From NCBI GenBank assembly GCA_030066595.1, contig JASJBI010000060.1:1-64000 (forward strand): a stretch of DNA of 64,000 bases, in the 5' to 3' direction. The DNA comes from Alphaproteobacteria bacterium. Its GTDB lineage: Bacteria; Pseudomonadota; Alphaproteobacteria; JAJFFI01. Below are positions 44,420 to 53,591 of the stretch, one piece after another. Both the position numbers and the translations under genes were made by a program. Position 1 is the stretch's first letter; the number at the start of each line of letters is the position of its first letter. Under the pieces are notes generated by a model, which was not told the origin of the DNA, searched no databases, and worked only from the letters and a program-made list of their open reading frames with translations.

Positions 44420-44959
44420 ATGGACACCTTGGAGGTCAACAAGTACGCGGGCGGCATTTTGTCGGCGCTGCTCGCCGCCGCCGTGATCGGTCATCTCGGC
44501 GATATCCTGGTGCACAGCGAGCCAGCGGAGCAACGGGCCGTCGCGATCGACACGGCCGCGCCCAGCGAGTCCGCGACGGCGGAGGCCGAGCCCGCGGCGG
44601 CGGAGGAGTCGGCCATCGTTCTCCTGGCCTCGGCCGACCCAGAAGCGGGCAAGGGCGTGGCCAAGAAGTGCACCACCTGCCACAGCCTCGAGGCGGGCGG
44701 ACCCAACAAGGTCGGGCCGACTCTGTGGAATATCGTGGGTGCCCAGAAGGCCGCGGTGGACGGGTTTTCCTATTCCTCCGCCTTGCAGGATGCGGGCGGC
44801 ATCTGGAGCTACGAGGATCTGGACGCCTTCCTCACCAACCCGCGAAAGAACCTCAAGGGCACCAAGATGGCCTTCGCCGGGGTCAAGAAGGTCAAGCAAC
44901 GGGCGGATCTAATCGCATTCCTGCGCACCCTCAGCGATTCGCCGCAGCCGCTGCCCTGA
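44420..44959 (+). CDS. membrane-anchored cytochrome c (cytochrome c family protein)
   Basis: A 179-residue protein with an N-terminal anchor (LSALLAAAVIGHLGDIL) near residues 14-30, an Ala/Glu-rich linker and a class I cytochrome c domain. The haem motif is CTTCH near residue 86 and the axial Met is in KMAFAGVKK. The fold fits the CycM/mitochondrial-type cytochrome c of Alphaproteobacteria that links the bc1 complex to terminal oxidase. ATG 44420 has an AGGGGGG ribosome site. The final bases overlap the likely start of hisN. Confidence 0.92.
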   Translation: MDTLEVNKYAGGILSALLAAAVIGHLGDILVHSEPAEQRAVAIDTAAPSESATAEAEPAAAEESAIVLLASADPEAGKGVAKKCTTCHSLEAGGPNKVGPTLWNIVGAQKAAVDGFSYSSALQDAGGIWSYEDLDAFLTNPRKNLKGTKMAFAGVKKVKQRADLIAFLRTLSDSPQPLP

Positions 44960-45753
44960 GCGCGGACCCGACCTCTTCCCAGCTTCCGGACGCCTGCATC
45001 GCGCTGGCGGGCCAACTGGCCGACGCCAGTGGCGCCGTGATTCGGCGTCACTTCCGGACCGGCGTGGCCGTCGAGCGCAAGGGCGACGCTTCGCCCGTGA
45101 CCGTCGCCGACCGGGACGCCGAGGCTGCCATGCGCGCGCTGATCACCGAGGCTTTTCCGGCGCACGGCATCCTTGGCGAGGAATACGGGACGGAACGGGA
45201 GGATGCCGAGTTTCTCTGGGTGCTGGACCCGATAGATGGCACCAAGTCCTTCATTTCCGGCGTCCCTTTGTTCGGCACCCTGATCGCGCTGCTGCGCGAC
45301 GGCGTGCCGGTGCTCGGCGTGATTGACCAGCCGATCCTCCAGGAACGCTGGCTCGGGATCGCGGGCGTCGGGACCACGCTGAACGGGGCGCCTGCGCGGA
45401 CCCGGACGTGCCCCGAGCTTGCGGATGCCTCGCTTTTCGCGACTTCGCCGGACATGTTCCAGGGCGCGGACGCGGATGCCTTCGCACGCCTCGCGGCGGG
45501 CGTTCGGCTGGTCCGCCACGGCGCCGACTGCTACGCCTCGGGCCTGTTGGCCAGCGGCTTTGTCGATCTGGTGGTTGAAGCCAGCCTGGCGCCCTATGAC
45601 TACTGCGCGCTCGTGCCGGTGATCCAAGGGGCCGGCGGGATCGCCACCGACTGGGACGGGCAGCCGCTCGGCCTCGCATCTGACGGCCGCTTTGCCGCCG
45701 CCGGCGATCCCGCCGCGCATGCGCAGGCTTTGGCGCGTCTCGCCGGCCCATAA
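44956..45753 (+). CDS. hisN: histidinol-phosphatase (inositol monophosphatase family)
   Basis: A 265-residue Mg-dependent phosphatase. The metal motif is LGEEYGTE near residue 76, WVLDPIDGTKSF near residue 92 and the C-terminal APYDYCALVPVIQGAGG. The pattern DPIDGTKSFISGVPLFGTLIAL points to the HisN-type histidinol-phosphatase group. No ATG, GTG or TTG gives the full N-terminus; the codon at the expected position is CTG at 44956, overlapping the cytochrome c stop (CTGA), so translation may start there by coupling. The 5' end is therefore uncertain. Confidence 0.82.
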   Translation: MSADPTSSQLPDACIALAGQLADASGAVIRRHFRTGVAVERKGDASPVTVADRDAEAAMRALITEAFPAHGILGEEYGTEREDAEFLWVLDPIDGTKSFISGVPLFGTLIALLRDGVPVLGVIDQPILQERWLGIAGVGTTLNGAPARTRTCPELADASLFATSPDMFQGADADAFARLAAGVRLVRHGADCYASGLLASGFVDLVVEASLAPYDYCALVPVIQGAGGIATDWDGQPLGLASDGRFAAAGDPAAHAQALARLAGP

Positions 45754-45851
45754 ATTCCGCGTGAGCCCGCCAAGGATAGGTGGTACGGGCTTTGGACCGG
45801 CCTATTTTTGGCATAATGTCTCAGCACATCTCACCGCAAGCACAGGCCGAC

Positions 45852-47705
45852 ATGCCCAATCTCGCTCGAGCCCTCGTCGCGACCCTCGCCCTGTCTGGTT
45901 TGCTCTTTGCCGGCGGCCCTGCAGCCGCGACCGAGGCAAAGCCGCAGAAGATTTTCAAGGCGCACGGCATCGCCATGCATGGGGAGCCGAAATACGGTCC
46001 CGACTTCAAGCATTTCGATTACGTCACGCCGGACGCACAGAAGGGCGGAACGGTCCGCTTTTTCGGCGGCCGTACCTTCGACACGCTCAACCGCTTCATC
46101 ATCAAGGGCGTGCCCGCGGCGGGCGGTGTGTACGACACGCTGATGACCAGCTCGGCAGACGAGGCCTTCACCATGTACGGCTTGATCGCCGAGACCATCG
46201 AATGGCCGGAAGATCGCTCCTGGGTGATCTTCAACTTGAACCCCAAGGCCCGCTTCCACGATGGCAGCGAGATCACTGCCGACGACGTGATATTCTCATT
46301 GGAAATCCTGCGGACGAAGGGCCGGCCCTTCTATCGCTTCTACTACGAGAACGTGGCCAAGTCGGAAAAGCTGGGGCCACGGCGCGTCAAGTTCACCTTC
46401 ACCGAAGGCGACAACCGGGAGCTACCCCTGATCCTCGGCCAGCTGCCGGTCCTGTCCAAGGCCTATTGGGCGGACAAGAACTTCGAAGAGACGACCTTGG
46501 AGCCGCCCCTGGGCAACGGTCCCTACAAGGTTAAGTCCGTCGATCCGCCCCGCTCGATCACTTACGAGCGGGTCAAGGACTATTGGGCGGCCGATCTGCC
46601 GGTCAATGTGGGCCAGGACAATTTCGACGAGCTGGTGTTCACCTATTACCGCGACGATACCGTGGCGCTCGAGGCCTTCAAGGCCGGCAAGTACGACATC
46701 CGGCGGGAGAACAATTCCAAGCTTTGGGCGACGCTTTATGAGGGTGGTCCGTTCGCGCGAGCGCTGATCAAGAAGGAGGAGATCAAGCACGAGCTGCCGA
46801 CCGGTATGCAGGGCTTCGTCTTCAATCTCCGGCGCGAGGTGTTCCAGGACCCGAAGGTACGGCAGGCGCTGGCCTATGCCTTTGATTTCGAATGGTCGAA
46901 CAAGACGCTCTTCTATGGCCAGTACGCGCGCACCCGCAGCTACTTCTCCAACTCGGAGCTCGCCTCCTCGGGTCTGCCCAGCGCCGAGGAGCTGGAGATC
47001 CTGGAGAAATACCGCGGCCGCATTCCCGATGAGGTCTTCACCACGGAATACCAGCCGCCCAGCTCGGACGGCTCCGGGAACATCCGCAACAACTTGCGCG
47101 CCGCCTTCCGGCTCCTGAAGCAGTCCGGCTGGACGGTCAAGGACGGCAAGCTCACCAATGACAAGACCGGCAAGGTCATGGAGTTCGAGATCCTCCTGGT
47201 CTCGCCCGCCTTCGAGCGCATCGTTCTGCCCTTTTCCGAGAACCTGAAACGGCTCGGCGTCACCGTCCGGGTCCGCACCGTCGACACGGCGCAGTATCAG
47301 AACCGGGTGCGGGACTTCGATTTCGACATGGTTGTTTCGTCTCGCGGGCAGTCGCTCTCGCCCGGCAACGAGCAGCGCGACTTCTGGCTTTCGGACAAGG
47401 CGGACGTGCCGGGCAGCCGCAATCTCGCCGGCATCAAGGATCCCGTGGTCGACGAACTGGTCGAGCTCCTGATCACCGCACCCGACCGCAAGAGCCTGAT
47501 CACCCGCACCCGGGCGCTCGACCGGGTCCTGTTGTGGGGGCACTATGTCATCCCGCACTGGCACATCCAGAGCCACCGCCTTGCCTGGTGGGACAAGTTC
47601 GGCCGACCCAAGGTCGTGGCCAAGTATGGCGGCGGCACCGAAGGCTGGTGGGTCGATCCGCAAAAGGAAGGCGAACTGGCGGACAGGCGCGCGGCGTCAC
47701 GGTGA
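45852..47705 (+). CDS. yejA: oligopeptide ABC transporter substrate-binding protein (YejA-like)
   Basis: A 617-residue family 5 solute-binding protein. The N-terminus is a signal peptide (MPNLARALVATLALSGLLFAGGPAAA). Features of the group are YGPDFKHFDYVTPDAQKGG near residue 55, WVIFNLNPKARFHDGSEITADDV near residue 125, and the C-terminal HYVIPHWHIQSHR. The transporter takes up peptides, and in relatives microcin C-like antibiotics. Two upstream in-frame starts (45780 GTG and 45816 ATG) exist; the ATG at 45852 begins the signal peptide. It leads the yejA-yejB-yejE-yejF unit. Confidence 0.93.
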   Translation: MPNLARALVATLALSGLLFAGGPAAATEAKPQKIFKAHGIAMHGEPKYGPDFKHFDYVTPDAQKGGTVRFFGGRTFDTLNRFIIKGVPAAGGVYDTLMTSSADEAFTMYGLIAETIEWPEDRSWVIFNLNPKARFHDGSEITADDVIFSLEILRTKGRPFYRFYYENVAKSEKLGPRRVKFTFTEGDNRELPLILGQLPVLSKAYWADKNFEETTLEPPLGNGPYKVKSVDPPRSITYERVKDYWAADLPVNVGQDNFDELVFTYYRDDTVALEAFKAGKYDIRRENNSKLWATLYEGGPFARALIKKEEIKHELPTGMQGFVFNLRREVFQDPKVRQALAYAFDFEWSNKTLFYGQYARTRSYFSNSELASSGLPSAEELEILEKYRGRIPDEVFTTEYQPPSSDGSGNIRNNLRAAFRLLKQSGWTVKDGKLTNDKTGKVMEFEILLVSPAFERIVLPFSENLKRLGVTVRVRTVDTAQYQNRVRDFDFDMVVSSRGQSLSPGNEQRDFWLSDKADVPGSRNLAGIKDPVVDELVELLITAPDRKSLITRTRALDRVLLWGHYVIPHWHIQSHRLAWWDKFGRPKVVAKYGGGTEGWWVDPQKEGELADRRAASR

Positions 47706-47740
47706 ACCGGGCGGCGGGGTCACACTGAGAGTCTAGTCGG

Positions 47741-48859
47741 ATGCTTTCCTACATCATCCGTCGCCTGCTGCTGATCGTTCCGACCCTGTTCTTCATCATG
47801 GTGATCAACTTCGTGATCGTCCAGGCCGCCCCGGGCGGCCCGGTCGAGCAGCTGATCGCCCAGATTCAGGGGCTCGACGTGGACGCGACCCGGCGGTTCT
47901 CCGGTGCCGGCACGGACTCCGCAGCGCCTCAGCAGCCGGGCCAGCAGCAGGTGCTGGGCGGCGAGGACATAACCAGCAAGTATCGCGGCGCCCAGGGCCT
48001 GGATCCGGAGTTCATCAAGGAGATCGAAAAGCTCTACGGCTTCGACAAGCCCGCCCATGTGCGCTTCGGCGAGATGATCGGCAACTACGCGACCTTCCAG
48101 TTCGGCGAGAGCTTTTTCCGCGACCGGGACGTGGTCGACCTGGTGCTGGACAAGATGCCGGTGTCCATCTCGCTGGGCATCTGGACCACGCTGCTGGTCT
48201 ATCTGATCTCCATCCCGCTCGGCATCCGCAAGGCGGTCAAGGACGGCACCCGCTTCGACATCTGGACCAGCGGCGTCATCGTCATCGGCAACGCCATTCC
48301 GGGGTTTCTGTTCGCCATCCTTCTGGTCGTGCTGTTCGCCGGCGGCAGCTTCGTGCAGTGGTTCCCGCTTGAGGGCCTGGTCTCCGAGAACTGGGACGAG
48401 TTATCCTGGCCCGACAAGATCCTCGACTATCTCTGGCACATGGTGTTGCCGATCACCGCACTGGTCATTGGCGGGTTCGCGGCGCTCACCATGCTGACCA
48501 AGAACTCGTTCCTGGACGAGATCAACAAGCAGTATGTAGTGACCGCCCGGGCCAAGGGCCTGACCGACCAGCGCGTGCTGTACCGGCACGTGTTCCGCAA
48601 TGCCATGCTGATCGTGATCGCGGGCTTCCCCAGCGCCTTTGTCGGCATCCTGTTCACCGGCGCGCTCCTGGTCGAGGTGATCTTTTCGCTGGACGGGCTC
48701 GGGCTGCTGGGCTTTCAGGCGGCGCTCGGGCGCGACTATCCGGTGATGTTCGGGACGCTGTATTTCTTTTCGCTGCTGGGTCTGCTCATGAACCTGATCG
48801 GCGACATGATGTATGTCGTGGTCGACCCGCGCATCGACTTCGAGAGTCGGGAGGTCTGA
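47741..48859 (+). CDS. yejB: ABC transporter permease YejB
   Basis: A 372-residue inner-membrane protein of the DppB/OppB type. N-terminal helix [23 protein letters not shown], then a periplasmic loop with an extended insert ([10 protein letters not shown] to [11 protein letters not shown]), and five core helices with the conserved EAA-loop segment [24 protein letters not shown]. It forms the channel with YejE. It follows yejA by 35 bp. Confidence 0.94.
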   Translation: MLSYIIRRLLLIVPTLFFIMVINFVIVQAAPGGPVEQLIAQIQGLDVDATRRFSGAGTDSAAPQQPGQQQVLGGEDITSKYRGAQGLDPEFIKEIEKLYGFDKPAHVRFGEMIGNYATFQFGESFFRDRDVVDLVLDKMPVSISLGIWTTLLVYLISIPLGIRKAVKDGTRFDIWTSGVIVIGNAIPGFLFAILLVVLFAGGSFVQWFPLEGLVSENWDELSWPDKILDYLWHMVLPITALVIGGFAALTMLTKNSFLDEINKQYVVTARAKGLTDQRVLYRHVFRNAMLIVIAGFPSAFVGILFTGALLVEVIFSLDGLGLLGFQAALGRDYPVMFGTLYFFSLLGLLMNLIGDMMYVVVDPRIDFESREV

Positions 48860-48869
48860 GACCGTGGTG

Positions 48870-49421
48870 ATGGCTCTCCCAGGGTGCATTCGAAGGCTCT
48901 TGGCCGCGGCCCTGGCGCTGGGACTGGCGTTGCCAGCGTTCGCGCACGATGGGGCGCCCGTGCCGCCGGGCTTCGGCAAGGGTCGCGAACTCGGTTGTCA
49001 ATCCGACGCCGTTGCCGCGATCGACGCGCTCAAAATGCCGGGTGTCACGCGCGAAGACTCGGACGTCGGGCATCATGACGAGGATGAAATCTCCGCCGAC
49101 GCATCGCCGGCCGGCGACATCGGCGAGCCCATTGAGCACCGAATGACCAACGATCCCCGCCGAGGGAAAGGCCTTCCCGGCGCCATTCTAGGGGAAGAGG
49201 TCATGAGCGCCATCATCGAAAGCTTTGGCGTCATTGTTGTCGGGCTTTTGGGATTGCTGGGCGTCGTCTATGCCGCGCGCCGACGGCAGGAGTCGGCACC
49301 GGCTATCTCGATTCGGCAAGAAACACATCACCATTTCCACGAATACCACGATCCGGAGTGCCGATGCCCCGGGCGTCGGGGATTGCCGTCGACGGGGGAG
49401 GATGATCGTGGCGGCTCATAA
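48870..49421 (+). CDS. doubtful small ORF between yejB and yejE
   Basis: A 183-codon reading frame of uncertain status. The beginning (MALPGCIRRLLAAALALGLALPAFAHD) looks like a signal peptide, the middle is low-information and acidic, and the last 72 codons start with a possible internal ATG at 49203, behind a GGGGAAGAGG ribosome site; that part has a membrane helix (FGVIVVGLLGLLGVVYAA) and a His/Cys-rich tail (HHHFHEYHDPECRC). The 72-residue part may be the real gene. A minus-strand frame (49139-48786) covers the first part. I do not recognise either; it interrupts an operon that is normally contiguous. Confidence 0.3.
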   Translation: MALPGCIRRLLAAALALGLALPAFAHDGAPVPPGFGKGRELGCQSDAVAAIDALKMPGVTREDSDVGHHDEDEISADASPAGDIGEPIEHRMTNDPRRGKGLPGAILGEEVMSAIIESFGVIVVGLLGLLGVVYAARRRQESAPAISIRQETHHHFHEYHDPECRCPGRRGLPSTGEDDRGGS

Positions 49422-50526
49422 CGATATTGCCGTCGCGCGCGTCGACGATTCGGCGCATGCCGGGCACACGGCGGCGGACCGGCGCAACCGGTTTCTCGGG
49501 ATGCGCATCACGCCGCTGAACCGGCGGCGGCTCGACAACTTCAAGGCCAACAAGCGGGGCTACTGGTCCTTCTGGATCTTCATCCTGTTGTTCGTCGGCA
49601 GCCTGTTCGCCGAGTTCATCGCCAACGACAAGCCGATCCTGATCCGCTATGACGGCGACTTCTACGCGCCGGTGTTCAAGGCCTATCCGGAGACCACCTT
49701 CGGCGGCGATTTCCCCACCGAAGCGGCCTATGACGACCCCTACGTCACCGAGCTGATCGAGGCCAAGGGCTGGATCCTCTGGCCGCCGGTGCGCTACAGC
49801 TACCGGACCACGGTGCGCGACCTGGAGGGGCCGGCGCCGTCGGCGCCCAGCGCGCGCAACTGGCTGGGCACCGACGACCAGGCCCGCGACGTCACGGCGC
49901 GCCTGATCTACGGCTTCCGCGTCTCGGTCCTGTTCGGGATGGTTCTGACCGTTCTAAGCACCATCATCGGCGTGGCTGCGGGCGCCGTACAGGGCTATTT
50001 CGGCGGCTGGGTCGATCTCTTGTTCCAGCGCTTCATCGAGATCTGGAGCAGCATGCCGACGCTGTACTTGCTGATCATCATCTCCAGCATCCTGGTGCCC
50101 GGCTTCTGGACGCTCCTGGGGATCCTGCTGCTGTTCAGCTGGATGTCTCTGGTCGGCGTGGTCCGTGCCGAGTTCCTGCGCGCGCGCAATTTCGACTATG
50201 TCCGCGCGGCCAGGGCGCTGGGCGTGCGCAACGTCGCGATCATGTTCCGCCATCTCCTGCCGAACGCCATGGTGGCCACGGTCACCTTCCTGCCCTTCAT
50301 CCTGAGCGGCTCGGTGGTCTCGCTCACCTCGCTCGATTTCCTGGGCCTCGGCCTGCCGCCGGGATCGCCCTCGCTGGGCGAGCTCTTGCAGCAGGGCAAG
50401 GGCAACCTGCAGGCGCCCTGGCTCGGCGTTACCGCATTCTTCGTGATCGCGGTCATGCTCAGCCTCTTGGTGTTCATCGGCGAGGCGGTGCGCGACGCCT
50501 TCGACCCACGGAAGACGTTTAGGTAG
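49402..50526 (+). CDS. yejE: ABC transporter permease YejE
   Basis: A 374-residue second permease of the Yej importer. N-terminal cytoplasmic tail with RITPLNRRRLDNFKANKRGYWSFWIF leads into the first helix; a periplasmic region (PETTFGGDFPTEAAYDDPYV) follows, and the EAA-type loop is VRAARALGVRNVAIMFRHLLP, then the LGLGLPPGSPSLGELLQQGKGN segment. ATG at 49402 (or GTG 49408 with GGGGGAGG at better spacing) begins 20 bp inside the preceding doubtful ORF. Confidence 0.92.
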   Translation: MIVAAHNDIAVARVDDSAHAGHTAADRRNRFLGMRITPLNRRRLDNFKANKRGYWSFWIFILLFVGSLFAEFIANDKPILIRYDGDFYAPVFKAYPETTFGGDFPTEAAYDDPYVTELIEAKGWILWPPVRYSYRTTVRDLEGPAPSAPSARNWLGTDDQARDVTARLIYGFRVSVLFGMVLTVLSTIIGVAAGAVQGYFGGWVDLLFQRFIEIWSSMPTLYLLIIISSILVPGFWTLLGILLLFSWMSLVGVVRAEFLRARNFDYVRAARALGVRNVAIMFRHLLPNAMVATVTFLPFILSGSVVSLTSLDFLGLGLPPGSPSLGELLQQGKGNLQAPWLGVTAFFVIAVMLSLLVFIGEAVRDAFDPRKTFR

Positions 50527-50558
50527 CGGTCAGCCAACAGCCATCAGCCGTCAGCCAA
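50525..50558. repeat. left heptamer array of the four-helix-bundle cassette
   Basis: Four consecutive 7-bp units (CAGCCAA, CAGCCAT, CAGCCGT, CAGCCAA) begin at 50531, directly after the yejE stop and preceded by AGCGGTCAGC (50525-50534). Read on the other strand the unit is (A/G/T)TGGCTG, the same GCTGA-type heptamer as the right array at 50912-50939, in inverse orientation. The 10-mer AGCGGTCAGC has its exact complement at 50927-50936. Confidence 0.75.
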
Positions 50559-50571
50559 GGAACTTACAAGC

Positions 50572-50931
50572 GTGCAGGATTTCCGGAAGATCAGAGTCTG
50601 GCAGAAGGCACATCAGCTGACGCTCGACATCTACGACGCCACATCGGACTTCCCGCAGTCGGAACGATACGGTCTGACGAGTCAGATGCGGAGGTCTGCT
50701 GTCTCTGTGCCGGCAAACATCGTCGAGGGACGGGCGCGCGGTGGTGATGCGGAATTCAGGCGGTTCCTGCAAATCGCTTTTGGCTCGGCCGCCGAGCTGG
50801 AGTATCTGCTTCTTCTTGCGAGAGATCTGTCCTTGCTCAACGCTGATCGTCATCGGCATACAACCCAGTTGGTGGAAGAGGTCAAACGCATGCTGGCGAC
50901 ATTCATCAAAAAGCTGAAAGCTGAGAGCTGA
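50572..50931 (+). CDS. four-helix-bundle (S23/intervening-sequence type) protein
   Basis: A 119-residue protein matching the small four-helix-bundle family first seen as S23 in 23S rRNA intervening sequences. Marks are FRKIRVWQKAHQLTLDIYD, YGLTSQMRRSAVSVPANIVEG near residue 35, and FLQIAFGSAAELEYLLLLARDL near residue 65. Function unknown; members often travel as small independent genes. Here it sits between yejE and yejF, flanked by inverted arrays of a 7-bp repeat; its stop overlaps the right array. GTG start at 50572 with AAGGA upstream. G+C content is lower than in the yej genes. Confidence 0.88.
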   Translation: MQDFRKIRVWQKAHQLTLDIYDATSDFPQSERYGLTSQMRRSAVSVPANIVEGRARGGDAEFRRFLQIAFGSAAELEYLLLLARDLSLLNADRHRHTTQLVEEVKRMLATFIKKLKAES

Positions 50932-50939
50932 CCGCTGAT
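50912..50939. repeat. right heptamer array, overlapping the yejF start
   Basis: Four 7-bp units, AGCTGAA, AGCTGAG, AGCTGAC, CGCTGAT, run through the stop of the four-helix-bundle gene and into the ATG of yejF (50938-50940). They are the inverse-orientation counterpart of the left array at 50531-50558. Confidence 0.75.
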
Positions 50940-52581
50940 GGCTCCGCGCAACACACGGGAAACTCTCCTCGCCGTCCGCGACCTGTCCGTCAGCTTCTCG
51001 GTCTCGGGCCAGGAGGTGCAGGCGGTCAAGGGGGCGTCCTTCGAAATCGCGCCGGGCGAGACCGTGGCGCTGGTGGGCGAGAGCGGCTCGGGCAAGTCCG
51101 TCACCGCGCTCTCGGTCCTGCAGCTCTTGCCCTATCCCAAGGCCTTCCATCCGTCGGGGTCCGTTCGGTTCAAGGACCGGGAGCTGATGGCCGCCGAGGA
51201 GCGCCTGCTGCGCGAGGTGCGCGGCAACGAGATCGCCATGATCTTCCAGGAGCCGATGACCTCGCTGAACCCGCTGCATTCGATCGAGCGGCAGATCAAC
51301 GAAACCCTGACCCTGCACAAGGGTCTCACTCGCGAGGCGGCGCGGCTGCGCACGCTGGAGCTTCTGGACCTGGTCGGGATCCGCGACGCGGAGCGCCGGC
51401 TCGGCGCCTATCCGCACGAGCTCTCGGGCGGTCAGCGTCAGCGGGTAATGATCGCCATGGCGCTGGCCAACGAGCCAGACCTGCTGATCGCGGACGAGCC
51501 GACCACGGCACTCGACGTCACGATCCAGGCCCAGATCCTCAAGCTCCTGCGGGAGCTGCAGGAAAAGCTCGGCATGGCGATGCTGCTGATCACCCACGAT
51601 CTCGGCATCGTGCGCAAGATGGCCCGGCGTATCTGCGTCATGAAAGACGGTGAGATCGTCGAGCAGAACGCGACGGAAGAGATCTTCGGCCGCCCGCAGC
51701 ATCCCTACACCCAGCACCTTCTGGCGGCGGAGCCGAAAGGGCGGCCTGAACCGGTGGCGGCGGACGCGGCCGAGGTGATGGCCGCGGACGACCTCAGGGT
51801 CTGGTTCCCGATCAAGAAGGGCGTGCTGAAGCGCACGGTCGGCCATGTCAAGGCGGTGGACGGCATCACGCCGGTCGTGCGGGCCGGCCAGACGCTCGGG
51901 ATCGTCGGCGAGAGCGGCTCGGGCAAGACCACGCTGGGCCTCGGCCTCTTGCGCCTGCTCTCGAGCGACGGGCCGATCCGCTTCGACGGGCAGCAGATCC
52001 AGGGCCTCTCGTTCAAGGAACTCCGCCCGCTCCGGCGGCAGATGCAGATCGTCTTCCAGGATCCTTTCGGCAGCCTGTCGCCGCGCATGTCGGTCGGCCA
52101 GATCGTCGAGGAAGGTCTGCAGGTGCACAAACTCGGCGGCACCGCGGAGGAGCGCGATTCGCTGATCGTCCAGGCGCTCACCGAGGTCGGGCTCGATCCC
52201 GACGACCGGCACCGCTACCCGCACGAGTTCTCCGGCGGCCAGCGCCAGCGGGTGGCGATCGCCCGGGCCATCGTGCTGAAGCCCCGGCTGGTGGTGCTGG
52301 ACGAACCCACCTCGGCGCTCGACATGTCGGTGCAGGCCCAGATCGTCGAGCTGTTGCGCCAGCTGCAGGCCGATCACGACCTCGCCTATCTGTTCATCAG
52401 CCACGACCTCAAGGTGGTGCGCGCCATGGCGCACGACATCATCGTCATGCGCGACGGCCGGGTGATCGAGCAGGGGCCGGCCGACCAGATCTTCGACCGC
52501 CCGCAGGATCCCTACACCCAGGCGCTGATGGCCGCGGCCTTCGAGCTGGAAGCGGTCGAGACCGGCGTGGTCAGGATGTAA
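50938..52581 (+). CDS. yejF: peptide ABC transporter dual ATP-binding protein YejF
   Basis: A 547-residue protein with two ABC ATPase halves. First: Walker A GESGSGKS near residue 42, signature LSGGQRQRV near residue 163, Walker [13 protein letters not shown]. Second: Walker [10 protein letters not shown] near residue 324, signature FSGGQRQRV near residue 431, Walker [13 protein letters not shown]. The C-terminal half of each has the HPYTQ/DPYTQ oligopeptide-transporter motif. It powers the YejBE channel. Its start codon is inside the right heptamer array, so the cassette insertion may have changed its translation start. Confidence 0.95.
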   Translation: MAPRNTRETLLAVRDLSVSFSVSGQEVQAVKGASFEIAPGETVALVGESGSGKSVTALSVLQLLPYPKAFHPSGSVRFKDRELMAAEERLLREVRGNEIAMIFQEPMTSLNPLHSIERQINETLTLHKGLTREAARLRTLELLDLVGIRDAERRLGAYPHELSGGQRQRVMIAMALANEPDLLIADEPTTALDVTIQAQILKLLRELQEKLGMAMLLITHDLGIVRKMARRICVMKDGEIVEQNATEEIFGRPQHPYTQHLLAAEPKGRPEPVAADAAEVMAADDLRVWFPIKKGVLKRTVGHVKAVDGITPVVRAGQTLGIVGESGSGKTTLGLGLLRLLSSDGPIRFDGQQIQGLSFKELRPLRRQMQIVFQDPFGSLSPRMSVGQIVEEGLQVHKLGGTAEERDSLIVQALTEVGLDPDDRHRYPHEFSGGQRQRVAIARAIVLKPRLVVLDEPTSALDMSVQAQIVELLRQLQADHDLAYLFISHDLKVVRAMAHDIIVMRDGRVIEQGPADQIFDRPQDPYTQALMAAAFELEAVETGVVRM

Positions 52582-52595
52582 GGGCGCGTCCGTCG

Positions 52596-53525
52596 ATGGC
52601 CCTCCTCTTCATCAGCAACATGGACGAGCCCGAGGCGTGGCGGAGGGAGCTCGCGGCGCGGATCGACGGGCTGGACTTTCGCCTCTGGCCCGAGACCGGC
52701 CCGGTGGAAGAGATCGACTTCGCGCTGGTCTGGAAGCCCAAGCCCGGCCTCTTGGCGGGCTTTCCCAGGCTCAAGCTGATCCAGTCCCTGGGCATGGGAG
52801 TCGACCACATCTTCGAAGACCCGGAGCTGCCCGCGGGCGTGCCGGTGGCGCGCATCGTCGATCCGGACATGGCCAGCCAGATGAGCGCCTGGGTGCTCCT
52901 GGAGGTACTGCGCCATCACCGCATGGCCGACGCCTATGCGGCGCAGCAGCGCGACCATGTCTGGCGCATGCGCGGCCTGCCCGACGCGAGCCAAACCACG
53001 GTGGGCATCATGGGGCTGGGCGTGCTCGGGGCGGACGCGGCGCGGAAGCTGGCGCACGTCGGTTTCAGGGTGACCGGCTGGAGCCGCAGCGCCAAGTCCA
53101 TCGAGGGCGTCACCTGCTTTCATGGCGGCCTGGGCTTCGTCGAGTTCCTTGCCGGCGCCGATATCCTGGTCTGTCTGCTGCCGCTCACGGCCGAGACCGA
53201 GGCCATCATCAATGCCGAGACGCTGGCGGTGCTTCCGGAGGGGGCGTTCGTGATCAACTGCGCCCGGGGCGGACACCTGGTCGAGGAGGATCTGCTCGCG
53301 GCGATCGAGCGTGGCCATGTCGCGGGCGCCGCGCTCGACGTGTTCCGGAGCGAGCCGCTGCCGGACGACCATCCCTTCTGGGACCACCCCAAGATCCGCG
53401 TCTATCCGCATGTCGCCGCCATCACCAACCCGCGCACGGCGGCGGACCAGGTCGCGGACAACTATCGCCGGATGGTCGCGGGACAGCCGTTCCTGAACCT
53501 GGTCGACCCGGCCCGCGGCTACTAG
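52596..53525 (+). CDS. ghrA: glyoxylate/hydroxypyruvate reductase A-type D-2-hydroxyacid dehydrogenase
   Basis: A 309-residue NAD(P)-dependent dehydrogenase. The substrate-binding QSLGMGVDHIFEDPELP segment, the dinucleotide motif GIMGLGVLGADAARKL near residue 138, the catalytic Arg in NCARGGHLVEEDL, and Glu/His (DVFRSEPLPDDHPFW; YPHVAAIT) are present. The MSAWVLLEVLRHHRM run fits the GhrA clade. It probably reduces glyoxylate or hydroxypyruvate. It follows yejF by 14 bp and could be the last gene in that operon. Confidence 0.88.
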   Translation: MALLFISNMDEPEAWRRELAARIDGLDFRLWPETGPVEEIDFALVWKPKPGLLAGFPRLKLIQSLGMGVDHIFEDPELPAGVPVARIVDPDMASQMSAWVLLEVLRHHRMADAYAAQQRDHVWRMRGLPDASQTTVGIMGLGVLGADAARKLAHVGFRVTGWSRSAKSIEGVTCFHGGLGFVEFLAGADILVCLLPLTAETEAIINAETLAVLPEGAFVINCARGGHLVEEDLLAAIERGHVAGAALDVFRSEPLPDDHPFWDHPKIRVYPHVAAITNPRTAADQVADNYRRMVAGQPFLNLVDPARGY

Positions 53526-53591
53526 CCGAACAACCTCTGGGCGGTAACCATTCGCCTGTGCGCCGGACATCCGCGCGGGCCTCGGCTCCGT

